Shown here piece after piece: positions 52,064-60,875 of a stretch of 64,000 nucleotides of DNA (its first letter is position 1; the number at the start of each line of letters is the position of its first letter). The notes under the pieces were generated by a model. That model saw only the letters and a list, made by a program, of their open reading frames with translations. It was not told where the DNA came from and did no database searches. This DNA comes from BM003 sp963783695 (GTDB lineage: Bacteria; Pseudomonadota; Gammaproteobacteria; Steroidobacterales; BM003), in NCBI GenBank assembly GCA_963783695.1, contig CAWAOM010000003.1, positions 124,001 through 188,000 on the forward strand, written 5' to 3'. Made by a program: the position numbers and the translations under genes.

Positions 52064-52885
52064 TCAATTTTGTCCCGCTGGCACGTCAATAGTTCCGTTG
52101 TGCCCATCCGTGCCAGGAGCCTGATCGAGGAATTCGCTCAGCGCGGCGGCATAGGCGGGGTCGTCCTGAAGGTCATTGTGACCGGCGCCGGGTATGACCG
52201 CGACGACCGGCTGGTGCTCTGTGAAGCCCGCGATCAGACGGTCGCTGTGGCGGCGCGCGATGATTTCATCGTTTTCAGCGACGATGACCAGTGTGGGTGC
52301 GGCAATCCGGCTCACCCGCGCCACGGACTCGAAGCGCTCGGTCAGCAGCAACGAAACCGGGAGATAGGGGAAAAAACCGGCAGCGACTTCGGCAAGGCTA
52401 TCAAACGGGGTGACCAGTATGGCCTTTCCCAACGGGCGGTTTACCGCGACAAAGCTGCCCACGCCGGAGCCCAGGCTGCGTCCCATTACCGCGATATTTT
52501 GATGGCGCGCGGCGACGTAGTCGAAAACCCGCAACGCGTCGGCATAGAGCGCTTTCTCTGATGGCGATCCGGTGCTGCCGCCGTAGCCGCGATAGTTGAC
52601 CAGAAAAAGGCTGTAGCCGGGAAGCAGGTTTTTCAGCATTGCCGCATTGGCACTAACGTCTTCGGCGTTGCCGCCGAAATACACCAGCGCATCGGCGCCG
52701 CCGCGGTCGACCGACCAGATTTTCAACTCGGCGCCGTCTACCGGCAGGCGCAGGGCGGTGGCGTGCGCGCTCTGCGACTCCGCTGTCGGGTAGTAGATCT
52801 GCTTGCGCTGCGTTGCGAAGACGAGCAGGCACAGTGCTGCGTACAAAGCTGCCAACGCCGCAGCGAACAGCGCCAGCGTTTTCAT
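52064..52885 (-). CDS. Alpha/beta hydrolase with N-terminal membrane anchor
   Basis: A 273-residue protein. An N-terminal hydrophobic segment (residues 3-23) acts as an anchor or signal. The nucleophile elbow is GRSLGSG, with VNYRGYGGSTGSPSE as the oxyanion-region loop, ENDEII holding the acid and AGHNDLQDDPAY the His. This layout matches the BEM46/YfhR-like membrane-linked hydrolases whose substrates are unknown. Confidence 0.9.
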   Translation of the reverse strand: MKTLALFAAALAALYAALCLLVFATQRKQIYYPTAESQSAHATALRLPVDGAELKIWSVDRGGADALVYFGGNAEDVSANAAMLKNLLPGYSLFLVNYRGYGGSTGSPSEKALYADALRVFDYVAARHQNIAVMGRSLGSGVGSFVAVNRPLGKAILVTPFDSLAEVAAGFFPYLPVSLLLTERFESVARVSRIAAPTLVIVAENDEIIARRHSDRLIAGFTEHQPVVAVIPGAGHNDLQDDPAYAAALSEFLDQAPGTDGHNGTIDVPAGQN

Positions 52886-52933
52886 TGCGGTCGCACGGTC
52901 GCGGGCCCGCGGACCAGGGTTGGCCGGCGCCGC

Positions 52934-53269
52934 CTAGGCATGTTTACCCAGCAGAAATCGACGCGTGTCGGATCCCGACCGGTAGGTCGTCGCCAACAGA
53001 TACGGAAAGCCAAACAAACCGCCGAGAAAGATGCAGAAAAAACCGCAAACGATTCCCGTTAACCGCGAGGTTTCGCGCCAGATGACCCAGGCCGCGAACA
53101 ATAGCAGGTGGATCAGGAAATCGATGTTGAACTGGGCGCGCCAGGTGTGTTGGGCGATATCGCCAAAAAAGACCTGTGGCCAGTTGTAGCCAAGGTCGCT
53201 GACCGCACGCCATGATACGACCAGCATGGTGAGCCAGCCCAGCAGCAGGAAAAATCTCATAATCGCCAT
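52934..53269 (-). CDS. Small membrane protein, unknown function
   Basis: A 111-residue protein with about three hydrophobic helices (FFLLLGWLTMLVVSW; FNIDFLIHLLLFAAWVIW; LTGIVCGFFCIFLGGLFGFPYLLATTY). The N-terminal part resembles small unknown membrane proteins found widely in proteobacteria. Start options at 53269 or 53260; the ribosome site is poor. It lies 48 bases before the hydrolase gene on the same strand, suggesting an operon. Confidence 0.72.
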   Translation of the reverse strand: MAIMRFFLLLGWLTMLVVSWRAVSDLGYNWPQVFFGDIAQHTWRAQFNIDFLIHLLLFAAWVIWRETSRLTGIVCGFFCIFLGGLFGFPYLLATTYRSGSDTRRFLLGKHA

Positions 53270-53351
53270 GTCGGTCAATTCCCTATTTGTTTGGCCCGGA
53301 ACCCGCCTTGGGTACGGCGTCGTTGCGGTGGTCGCTCGCGCCGGCCCGCGC

Positions 53352-53705
53352 TTAGAAACTGCGCCCGTCAATCATCAGGATATCAAGACTGCCGGGCTCT
53401 ATTTCGTCCACGCAACCGAGGTTGAAACGATATCGGCCCGGGCGCTCAACGGCTTCGTGAAACGGGGAAATGCCGCAGACCCTGCAAAAGTAGTGATTGA
53501 CCATATGGTCGCCGAATTGGTAGGTCGCCAGGAATCGCTTGCCCTCCAGCGTCAAAAGGTCAGCCGGCTCAACATAGTGAGGGGACATAACCGTCCCCTT
53601 GCGTCTGCAGATCGAACAATTACAGCGGCAGCCGCGCAAAATTACCTGGCTGCGAAAGCAAAAGCGCACTCGGCGGCAATGGCAATGCCCTGTGTATTCG
53701 CGCAT
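53352..53705 (-). CDS. GFA family (glutathione-dependent formaldehyde-activating enzyme-like) protein
   Basis: A 117-residue zinc protein with the GFA pattern: YTGHCHCRRVRF, GCRCNCSICRRKG, HYFCRVCGISPFHE. The cysteine pairs bind two zinc ions. The family includes the Gfa enzyme that forms S-hydroxymethylglutathione, but most members are of unknown specificity. An ATG seven codons upstream is an alternative start. Confidence 0.9.
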   Translation of the reverse strand: MREYTGHCHCRRVRFCFRSQVILRGCRCNCSICRRKGTVMSPHYVEPADLLTLEGKRFLATYQFGDHMVNHYFCRVCGISPFHEAVERPGRYRFNLGCVDEIEPGSLDILMIDGRSF

Positions 53706-54089
53706 AACGTCCCGGTTTGCTGGCATAGGTTCTGGTCTTTACTGGATGCGCATCTGGCACGGCACCATGCCCGCCACTGTGGCTGGCAGCGGCGGCGGGC
53801 CGGGTCTTTGACCGCATCGCCACTGGGTGCCGCTTCATACACTATAGCGGCGTCTGCACAAGGCAAACGCCCGGGCCATGATGCAGATGCCTCGATGCGG
53901 CCTGAGCACTCGACTGCTCCGATGACGACGGGTCGGGATCGACGCGCTGGCGAAACACGGCGACCATAATCCTGGCATTTGAGCGACCGCCGATCCGGGT
54001 CGCGAGTATTCGTCGGTTTTGCCGCCGCTGCGCTGGGCCTGCAGCCTGCGCTATTCTCGGATACTGAAAACAGCATTGGAGAAAGCGTC
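53706..54089. other. Intergenic region without convincing gene
   Basis: About 384 bases between divergent genes (GFA and MAPEG). Frames through it are short or Ala/Arg-rich with no domain. A promoter for each flanking gene must lie here; no strong -35/-10 pair or operator stands out by eye. Confidence 0.4.
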
Positions 54090-54497
54090 ATGTCTGCAAC
54101 GGCCACGGCACTATTCGGACTTGTCATCGTATCAATTGTCCTGACCTTTATGATTGCCGCAATTCGGGTTGCCGCGTTTCTTCGCGGCAAGAAAGCCATC
54201 AACGACTTCGATCCCGGCGGCGCCGATGTGTCAGCGCTATCGCGCCGGGTTTGCCGTGCCCACGCCAACTGTTACGAAAATCTGCCGCTGAGCGCGGCCG
54301 TGATGCTTTATGCCATTGCGACCAGCCAGACTGGCATTACCGACTCCACGGCAATGTGGTTTCTGTACGCGCGGATCGCTCAGGCGGGAGTGCATGTGAT
54401 GTCCACCAGTCCGCTGGCGGTGAATGTGCGGTTTGCCCTGTACGTGCTGCAAATTTTGATCCTGATCTGTTGGGTTTATCGATTCCTGGCAGGGTGA
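54090..54497 (+). CDS. MAPEG family membrane protein
   Basis: A 135-residue protein with four hydrophobic helices. The MAPEG signature is seen in the loop SRRVCRAHANCYENLPLSAAVMLYAI, which carries the Glu/Asn glutathione-binding pattern (ExN...). The family includes membrane glutathione transferases and leukotriene synthases; bacterial members are thought to reduce lipid peroxides. The ATG has a GGAGAAAG site upstream; earlier in-frame starts add a non-hydrophobic leader. Confidence 0.9.
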   Translation: MSATATALFGLVIVSIVLTFMIAAIRVAAFLRGKKAINDFDPGGADVSALSRRVCRAHANCYENLPLSAAVMLYAIATSQTGITDSTAMWFLYARIAQAGVHVMSTSPLAVNVRFALYVLQILILICWVYRFLAG

Positions 54498-54992
54498 GAT
54501 CGTAAGTCAATACAGGCTCGCCCGTGTGCTGGCCGATCAGGCCTGGTGCTCTCGTAATGTGCGCTGCCCGAAGCGGCGTCGAACCGGGCGATGACGGAAC
54601 TCGCCGAATGGTGCAGGGAGGCCAGGATCAGGTTTCGCAGCTGTGTCGTCGACGGTCGCAGGAGTGCACCTGCGCCGTCGACTTGCTGTCCGATGGCAGT
54701 AACCCGGGAAGACTCATCGTCAGGATTCGTGATGACCGCGGTGGCCTGGTTTTAGCCGCCTCTTCTGGCCGCGCAGGATGCGGACATCCATCGCCGCGGC
54801 GTGTGTTGGCGGTGGTAAACGCGCTCGGCAACAGGTTGCTCAGGGTGGACACCGGCCGGCTCGGCTGTGTCCGCCGGAGACCCTGGTTTGCGACTGCTGC
54901 TGGTGCACAAATCCATGTCTTCCCGGCCCGGCGTTTTCGCTGGTCACCGCCGCGTGGCAGAATTGCCGCTCTGTTGGCGTGGATGTCCTGCC
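54498..54992. other. Intergenic region before ttcA
   Basis: About 495 bases. Open frames on both strands are low-complexity (Arg, Pro, Ser) and lack domains. The region ends in the leader of ttcA. No hairpin with a T-tract was found by eye. It may contain decayed coding sequence. Confidence 0.35.
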
Positions 54993-55817
54993 GTGGAAGC
55001 GTTACGAATCGAAGCTGAAACAAAACCCTCCGGCAACTCGAAGAGACTGGGTTCGCGATTGCGTGGACTGGTCGGCAAGGCAATTGCTGACTTCTCCATG
55101 ATCGGCGAGGGTGATCGGGTCATGGTGTGTTTGTCCGGCGGCAAAGACAGTTACACCATGCTGGATCTGCTGATTTCTCTGCAACGCAGTGCGCCGGTTA
55201 ATTTCGAGATCACGGCGGTAAACCTCGACCAGAAGCAGCCGGACTACCCGGCTCATGTGTTGCCGGAGTATCTGCGGGGTCTTGGGGTGCCTTTCCATAT
55301 TCTCGAGCAGGACACCTACAGTGTCGTAAAACGGGTCATTCCCGCGGGGAAGACAATGTGCAGCCTTTGCTCGCGGCTGCGGCGTGGCTCGTTGTACTCG
55401 TTCGCGGCCCAGCACGGCTATACCCGTATCGCTCTCGGCCACCATCGCGATGACATCATCGAGACGCTTTTTCTGAACCTGTTCCACGGTGGCAGCCTGA
55501 AGGCGATGCCGCCAAAATTGCGCTCGGACGATGGCCGGCATGTCGTGATTCGGCCGCTTGCCTACTGTAGCGAGCGCGATATTGCGCGTTACGCCAGAGC
55601 CCGCCGTTTTCCGATTATCCCGTGCAACCTGTGCGGGAGTCAGGAAAATCTTCAGCGCAAGAAAATAAAGCGCATGTTGGCTGACTGGTCAGCCGACCAT
55701 CCGGGGCGGATCGAATCGATTTTTGCCGCGATTGGCAATGTTGCCCCGTCGCAGCTCGCCGATCGCGAGCTTTTCGATTTTGCCGGTCTCGACCGCGACG
55801 GACCTGTCGCCGGATAA
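54993..55817 (+). CDS. ttcA: tRNA 2-thiocytidine(32) synthetase TtcA
   Basis: A 274-residue enzyme that thiolates cytidine-32 of certain tRNAs. The ATP PP-loop is CLSGGKDSYTMLDLL. The CxxC motif is MCSLCSRLRRG and the later IIPCNLCGSQ gives the third ligand of the [4Fe-4S] cluster. The GTG start at VEALRIEAET gives the normal TtcA length. No strong ribosome site is seen, and an earlier start is possible but would add sequence not in the family. Confidence 0.93.
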   Translation: MEALRIEAETKPSGNSKRLGSRLRGLVGKAIADFSMIGEGDRVMVCLSGGKDSYTMLDLLISLQRSAPVNFEITAVNLDQKQPDYPAHVLPEYLRGLGVPFHILEQDTYSVVKRVIPAGKTMCSLCSRLRRGSLYSFAAQHGYTRIALGHHRDDIIETLFLNLFHGGSLKAMPPKLRSDDGRHVVIRPLAYCSERDIARYARARRFPIIPCNLCGSQENLQRKKIKRMLADWSADHPGRIESIFAAIGNVAPSQLADRELFDFAGLDRDGPVAG

Positions 55818-56098
55818 GCCCGGGCTTGCGCCGCTGGGCGGTGCCTCAGGGTTCTGCTCCGCGTTCGGCCTTGTGCTGCGGGTCTTCCATCAGGTCCGGC
55901 CGCCGCGGCCAGGCATCGGCGTGAGCCCGGCACGACAGGCCGCGCCCGCCGGATGCAGCCGCGGCCAAAAAGTGCCGCAAAGCAGGACGGTCGTGGATGC
56001 TGCTGCGGTGGCCGGCCCAATAAATGACGCCATGAGACAAGCCCGGCAGGCGGCGAAAGAGCACTATTGCGCTTGCTCGCCAAACCGGGAGACTCGTT

Positions 56099-56677
56099 AT
56101 GACCAGCAGCATTTTTACCATCGACGAGCGCAGGGTCCTGTGCGCTTTCTTCGGCATTACCGCCGCCTCCGAGCACGTGGCTATCGATGCCGTGGTTGGC
56201 GATCTCGGGATTGACGCGACCCGTTGCGACGGTGTGCTTGCGCCACTGGCCGTTGCCACTGCTCGCATCCTCATGCCCGGGCGTGCTCCCAGCGAAGGCG
56301 CTGAGGACGTCGATCGAAACGTGCTGATGCTGCCACGTCATGCGCTGACGGTTTTCTGGAACGATCGGCTTGTCGGTTCAGATGAGTACAGTCTTGTGTG
56401 GGTTCCCGGGTTTCGCCGCTTCGTGGTTACCGCCACCGGGAGTCGGCGTAACTATGGCTATCCGGTGTTCGCGATAGGCCATTTCGAGCCGACTTCGCAG
56501 CTGCGCGACGCGGTCGGAACCGTGTTGCGCGGTTGGTGGCGCAACCAGGGCGCGGCCGGATGGGAGCGCTGGCAGGGATGTGAGTCATCCGCACTGGTGC
56601 CGGAATCTCACGCGGTTGGCTGGCGCGAGCTGGCGTGGTTGCGCAGCGCCGAAGTACCGGTGCGGCAGGCGATCTGA
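56099..56677 (+). CDS. Conserved-looking protein of unknown function
   Basis: A 192-residue soluble protein with an even amino-acid mix and no recognised domain (SDEYSLVWVPGFRRFVVTATGSRRNYGYPVFAIGHFEP in the middle; VGTVLRGWWRNQG after it). A GGGAG eight bases before the ATG supports translation. An antisense frame of comparable length exists across 55652-56341, but it looks less like a protein. Role unknown; 281 bases separate it from ttcA. Confidence 0.62.
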   Translation: MTSSIFTIDERRVLCAFFGITAASEHVAIDAVVGDLGIDATRCDGVLAPLAVATARILMPGRAPSEGAEDVDRNVLMLPRHALTVFWNDRLVGSDEYSLVWVPGFRRFVVTATGSRRNYGYPVFAIGHFEPTSQLRDAVGTVLRGWWRNQGAAGWERWQGCESSALVPESHAVGWRELAWLRSAEVPVRQAI

Positions 56678-56722
56678 CACTGCGCCGAATCCGCGGCAGT
56701 GGCAGTGACGAACCCGCGTGTC

Positions 56723-57292
56723 ATGAGCAGAACGATATCTTTGCTGGCGCTCCTGTTCGTGGTGAGTGGTTGCAATACGCACAGGGAGGTGCCCGTGGCT
56801 GAGACTTACGAGAACGCGCTGGGACGCACGGCTGCGATAGCTGCCGTAGCGCCGGACAGCGAGATGGAGTCTGCCGCGATAGCGAGGCTGCAGGGGTTCC
56901 TCTCGGCAATGAGCGCGGACCGGATCCGCGCCGACATTCGCGGGGTCTACGCGCAGAACGTGTTCTTCAACGACACGTTGAAAACCGTAAGCGGTGTCGA
57001 TGCCCTCGAGGAGTACCTGCTTGAGACGGTGCAGCGGACATCCTTCGTGAGCGTGAGGTTTGACGACGTAGTTCGTTCTGGGCGCGACTACTATCTGCGC
57101 TGGTTTATGGAATATCAGGCCGAGCGGATCAACGGCGGTGAGGTCGTGAGCTCGATCGGGATGTCGCAGATCCGGTTTGACGAGTCCGGGAAGGTCGTAT
57201 TGCATCAGGATTACTGGGACTCGACCGGTGGCCTTTTCGAGCATGCCCCGGTCGTCGGATGGGTCCTGAGAAAGGTCAAATCCGGGTTATAG
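56723..57292 (+). CDS. NTF2/SnoaL-like lipoprotein
   Basis: A 189-residue lipoprotein: MSRTISLLALLFVVSGC gives a clean lipobox (SGC at residue 17). The mature part is a SnoaL/NTF2-like barrel of about 130 residues (LQGFLSAMSADRIRADIRGVYAQNVFFNDTLKTVSGVDALEEYL, then KVVLHQDYWDSTGGLFEHAPVVGWVLRKVK). That ending is conserved in a widespread unknown family linked by annotation to nuclear-transport-factor-2. Substrate or ligand unknown. A GTG 24 bases earlier is an alternative start. Confidence 0.85.
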   Translation: MSRTISLLALLFVVSGCNTHREVPVAETYENALGRTAAIAAVAPDSEMESAAIARLQGFLSAMSADRIRADIRGVYAQNVFFNDTLKTVSGVDALEEYLLETVQRTSFVSVRFDDVVRSGRDYYLRWFMEYQAERINGGEVVSSIGMSQIRFDESGKVVLHQDYWDSTGGLFEHAPVVGWVLRKVKSGL

Positions 57293-57407
57293 CTTGCCGC
57301 GCATTATTCCGGGCCCGGGACTCGTTGTAATGTGGCCGTAACAAAGCGGTTCTAGCGTATAACGGCTTTGTCACATGGTCGGCAATGCCGGTCCGGAGTG
57401 AAATCCC

Positions 57408-58415
57408 ATGCGCAGTCTTTTTCTTGCCAGCGTGGCGGTCCTGTTTTCGGGTTTCGCCAGCGCCGCCGAGCTCGATGTGGCGTTTTATAACGTCGAGTCC
57501 GACCACTCGGACCGGCGCACCATCGGCGCCCAGATTGCCCGTTACTACCGTGACCATGAGGTTGACCTGTGGGCATTTGCCGAAGTCTGGGACGATGACT
57601 GGCGTCGCGAATTCGTTGATGAAATCAGCACGGCGCACGATCGCGCGACCCGCGAGGACATCGAGTTCGAGACGGTTTTTGGCGCAACCGGCGGCGACAA
57701 TCGGTTACTCGTGGTGTACAACCCGGCCAAACTCCAGGTCGTGCGTAGCGAGGAGTTGAGCGGCCTCGATATCCGGCGCTCCAATCCGGCCCCGCTCGCG
57801 GTCCATTTCCGGTTGCGCGGGGGGCCTGAGTTCATGCTCCTGGTGAGTCGATTCGACCGTTATCGCGAGGATGACCGCGAGCAGGCGGCTGAGGGGCTCA
57901 ACCGCTGGGTGGGCGAGCAGACGTTGCCGGTACTCGCCGTCGGAACTTTCGCCTTTGGCTGGTCGACAAAAGACGATGGCGCGACCCGGGAGCCGGGTTT
58001 CGACAAGCTGACTGCCGGGGAAGTGCTCAGCTGGGTCCGGCCGTCGCGAATCGTTGCGACCGAGTGCGGACCCAAGCGTAATGTCGAAGACTTTATTTTC
58101 GCGGGTGGCGCGGCGCGCGACTGGCCGATCAAGGTCCGGACGCTTTCCGATGCGCCGAGTTATTGCCCCGACAGCGACTCCACCAGCAGCCACCGGCCAC
58201 TGCTGGCACGGATCAGTTACCAGGATTCGAACGCAGTATTACCGCAGGTGGAGGCCACGCCCTCGACATTGCCTGTCGGTCTCCCTTCCGCCGAAAAACA
58301 ACTCGATCCCGCCACGCGCGAGGAAATTCTCAGGAGAATCGCAATCATCGAGGCTGAACTCGAGGCCTTGAAAACGTTGCTGGGTGTCGAGCCAGTGGCG
58401 GAATTGGCGCGCTAG
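57408..58415 (+). CDS. Exported endonuclease/exonuclease/phosphatase-family protein, possibly degenerate
   Basis: A 335-residue exported protein with a signal peptide of about 20 residues. The EEP family is seen in LDVAFYNVES, VDLWAFAEVWDD (metal-binding Glu) and SSHRPLLARI (HRP for the usual HxP). Other catalytic positions are changed: the expected GDFN is GTFAFGW, and the histidine-bearing segment reads VSRFDR. Catalysis may therefore be lost. A coiled-coil segment (REEILRRIAIIEAELEALKTLLG) closes the C-terminus. The stop overlaps that of the ArsR gene within CTAG. Confidence 0.75.
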   Translation: MRSLFLASVAVLFSGFASAAELDVAFYNVESDHSDRRTIGAQIARYYRDHEVDLWAFAEVWDDDWRREFVDEISTAHDRATREDIEFETVFGATGGDNRLLVVYNPAKLQVVRSEELSGLDIRRSNPAPLAVHFRLRGGPEFMLLVSRFDRYREDDREQAAEGLNRWVGEQTLPVLAVGTFAFGWSTKDDGATREPGFDKLTAGEVLSWVRPSRIVATECGPKRNVEDFIFAGGAARDWPIKVRTLSDAPSYCPDSDSTSSHRPLLARISYQDSNAVLPQVEATPSTLPVGLPSAEKQLDPATREEILRRIAIIEAELEALKTLLGVEPVAELAR

Positions 58416-58759
58416 AGCTGCGGCTCGGGACAGTAAATATCGTGCAGGACCTCGATAATCCGGGTGGCCTTGTTGCTGGACAGCGAATAAAAAATGGTCT
58501 GTGACTCCCGCCGGGTTTCCACCAGCCCGGCATGACGCAGTACGGCGAGATGCTGCGACAAGGCCGACTGGCTCATTCCGACCAGCTCGTTGAGCCGGCC
58601 TACCGACAGCTCACCATCGACGAGTGAGCAAAGGATCAGGAGACGCGTGGAGTTGCCCAGCGTTTTCAGCAATCGCGACGCATCCTTGGCGTGCTCGCGC
58701 ATTTGCGCGAGTTCGGCCGCGGACAGAGCGATTGGCGCTTCCTGCATGACTGTCGACAT
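58412..58759 (-). CDS. BigR/SqrR-type persulfide-sensing ArsR regulator
   Basis: A 115-residue winged-helix regulator of the ArsR family: RLLKTLGNSTRLLILCSL, GELSVGRLNELVGMSQSALSQHLAVLRHAGLVETRRESQTIFYSL. It has no ArsR-type metal-binding ELCVC motif. It has two cysteines at 44 and 110, in the same places and the same 66-residue spacing as the reactive pair of the sulfide sensor SqrR and its relative BigR. It should de-repress its targets when persulfides link the cysteines. The likely target is its own promoter, where an inverted repeat lies (58821-58834). Confidence 0.87.
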   Translation of the reverse strand: MSTVMQEAPIALSAAELAQMREHAKDASRLLKTLGNSTRLLILCSLVDGELSVGRLNELVGMSQSALSQHLAVLRHAGLVETRRESQTIFYSLSSNKATRIIEVLHDIYCPEPQL

Positions 58760-58820
58760 CGGCTGTGGTCTCCCCTCGATATTCCCGATATTTTAGCCCG
58801 GTCCGGCGGCAATTGCCGTG

Positions 58821-58834
58821 ATTCAGAACAGAAT
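58821..58834. promoter_or_regulatory. Candidate operator of the persulfide regulator
   Basis: ATTC-AGAACA-GAAT is a dyad about 62 bases before the regulator's start codon, in the AT-rich gap 58760-58876. Known SqrR sites are ATTC-N8-GAAT, so the spacing here is two bases shorter. A possible -10 for the regulator, TAAAAT (complement of 58790-58796), lies between the site and the gene. Confidence 0.45.
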
Positions 58835-58876
58835 AATCGGAAAAATTTAAAAAACTCCTTTATAAACAGTATTCTA

Positions 58877-59764
58877 TTATCCTCCTGCTGGTCTGTCTCC
58901 AGACGTTACGGGGCGTTCCGGAAGGCTGATCCAGGCGCTCCAGGAGCCGACATAAAGGCGGCCGTCGCCAAGTCCGGCCAGGCGCATCGCGAGAAGGCTG
59001 TGACAGGCGGTCACCCCTGAACCGCACATCGCGATGGTGGCCGCGACCGGCCGACCGTGGAGCTTGTCGCGGTAGAGTTCGCGCAAATGGCCGGACGGGC
59101 GGAAACGCCCGTTAGCATCGAGATTTTCCGAAAATGGCACGTTGACGGCGCCGGGAATGTGTCCGGGTTTGCTGTCAATCGGCTCGACTTCGCCACGGTA
59201 GCGCGGCGCGGCGCGCGCATCCACAACCAGTCCGCCAGCGGCCAGTGCCGCGGCGGTGTCGCTGCTGTCAACCGTCCACCCGGCCCGCATCCTCGCGCGA
59301 AAGTCGACAGGCTCAACCTCCACGACGCCGGCCTCCAGCGCCCGGCCGCCGCCGTGCCAGTCGGTCCAGCCGCCGTCGAGCAGCGCCACCCGCGAGTGAC
59401 CTGACCAGCGCAGCATCCACCAAAGGCGGGCGGCAATTGCGCCGCCGGCGTCGTCGTAAACCACGACACGGGTCTGTGGCGCGATACCCCAGCGGCTGAC
59501 GGTGGCCTGCCAGGTGGCGGGGTCCGGCAGTGGATGGCGGCCGCGATCCAGGCCGGGCGGTCCGGCCAGGTCGCGGTCGAGGTGAGCATACAGCGCGCCG
59601 GGGATATGGTTGTTGCGGTAGGCATTCTCACCGGCGTCGGTGTCGAACAGATCGAAGCGGGTATCGATGACCCGCCATTGCGGATCGTCGAGATGGCGGG
59701 CCAGCCGGTCGCAGCTGACCAGGTCGTCCGCCGTTGACTGCGATCGGCCGCGGTCGTTTGTCAT
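58877..59764 (-). CDS. sseA: 3-mercaptopyruvate sulfurtransferase-like protein (two rhodanese domains)
   Basis: About 295 residues with two rhodanese domains. The first is inactive in pattern (no Cys), with RVIDTRFDLFD and YRNNHIPGALY; the second has the loop CGSGVTAC, the active-site signature of 3-mercaptopyruvate sulfurtransferase. Thiosulfate sulfurtransferases have CRKGVTA instead. The substrate should be 3-mercaptopyruvate, releasing persulfide sulfur. The gene stands 117 bases upstream of the persulfide-sensing regulator on the same strand. The ATG at 59764 is preferred over one at 59788. Confidence 0.9.
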   Translation of the reverse strand: MTNDRGRSQSTADDLVSCDRLARHLDDPQWRVIDTRFDLFDTDAGENAYRNNHIPGALYAHLDRDLAGPPGLDRGRHPLPDPATWQATVSRWGIAPQTRVVVYDDAGGAIAARLWWMLRWSGHSRVALLDGGWTDWHGGGRALEAGVVEVEPVDFRARMRAGWTVDSSDTAAALAAGGLVVDARAAPRYRGEVEPIDSKPGHIPGAVNVPFSENLDANGRFRPSGHLRELYRDKLHGRPVAATIAMCGSGVTACHSLLAMRLAGLGDGRLYVGSWSAWISLPERPVTSGDRPAGG

Positions 59765-59918
59765 GTCCCGAATCCGTTGTGCAGACATTATGTAAGGGGT
59801 TGCGCTGAGGTGGGGCGCAGTTCACTGCCCGCGTCCCGCCGGCTAAATGGTAACCTGCGCGGCGTATTCCGGCGCCCAGCGCGTGCTCCGGGTGGCAAAA
59901 ATCAGCAAAGGCGGCCCA

Positions 59919-60875
59919 ATGAGCAGTTTGCGGGCGAACTCTCTGACCATCGAGTACGACGAATTCGGCGACCGGGCGGCGCCGGCGATCCTGTTGATCA
60001 TGGGGCTCGGCACCCAGATGACCGCCTGGCCCGAGAGTTTGTGTCACGGGCTGGCCGAACGCGGATTTCGGGTCATTCGGTTCGACAATCGCGATGTTGG
60101 CCTGTCGCAGAAGTTCAATGGCATCGGAGTACCGGGCCCGCTGCGCTGGAGACTGATGCATATGCTCGGCATCAAGGTCCGTCCGCCGTATACGCTCGCA
60201 GACATGGCGGACGACGGGTTCGGTGTACTGGACGCGCTCGGCGTAACGCGAGCCCACCTGCTGGGAATCTCCATGGGCGGCATGATCGCGCAGATCATGA
60301 CGGGCACCCATCCCGAGCGGGTGCGATCGCTGACTTCTCTTGCTTCGACCAGCGGCGCGAGGGGGCTGCCCGGCCCGGATGCGCAACTGGCGCGGCATAT
60401 GTTTACCCGTCCGCGTAAAGCCAGCCGCGAATATCTGATCGAACACACGGTCAAGACCTGGCGCATGATTGGCAGCCCCGCTTTTCCGACATCCGACGAG
60501 GACCGGCACAAAAAGGCCAGTGAGGCGCTGGACCGCAGTTTCTATCCGCAGGGTTACCGGCGTCATCTTGCCGCGATCCTCGGCAGCGCCAGCCGCATTG
60601 GGTTATTGGGTCGTATTGTGACGCCAACGCTGGTGATACATGGCGATTGCGACCGGCTGATCCCGTTGCAATGCGGACGCGATACGGCACGGCGCATTCC
60701 CGGTTCGCGCCTGGAAATCATTGCCGGTCTGGGCCACGATCTGCCCGAGTCGTTTATGCCGCAACTGGTCGACCTGGTGGCCGGGCACGCGGAAGCGGCG
60801 GACCGCCGCGGCAATGGTTCGAACCGCACGGCGGCAGAGACCGGTCCGGTTGTGCAGGGCGGCGGCCCGGTCTAA
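59919..60875 (+). CDS. Alpha/beta hydrolase
   Basis: A 318-residue hydrolase with LIMGLGTQMTAWPESLCHGLAERGFRVIRFDNRDVGLSQ, the nucleophile elbow GISMGGMIAQIM, and PTLVIHGDCDRLIP with the acid and HDLPESF as the late His region. This is the usual layout of alpha/beta-fold esterases and lactonases of unknown substrate. The stop shares bases with the ilvD stop (CTAA, 60872-60875). Confidence 0.9.
   Translation: MSSLRANSLTIEYDEFGDRAAPAILLIMGLGTQMTAWPESLCHGLAERGFRVIRFDNRDVGLSQKFNGIGVPGPLRWRLMHMLGIKVRPPYTLADMADDGFGVLDALGVTRAHLLGISMGGMIAQIMTGTHPERVRSLTSLASTSGARGLPGPDAQLARHMFTRPRKASREYLIEHTVKTWRMIGSPAFPTSDEDRHKKASEALDRSFYPQGYRRHLAAILGSASRIGLLGRIVTPTLVIHGDCDRLIPLQCGRDTARRIPGSRLEIIAGLGHDLPESFMPQLVDLVAGHAEAADRRGNGSNRTAAETGPVVQGGGPV

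Noticed and set aside
57341..57371. ACAAAGC / GCTTTGT inverted repeat as a terminator of the NTF2-like lipoprotein gene
   Set aside because: The arms are perfect over 7 bp, but no T-tract follows and the loop is 17 bases. It might be an operator of the next gene; not strong enough to call.
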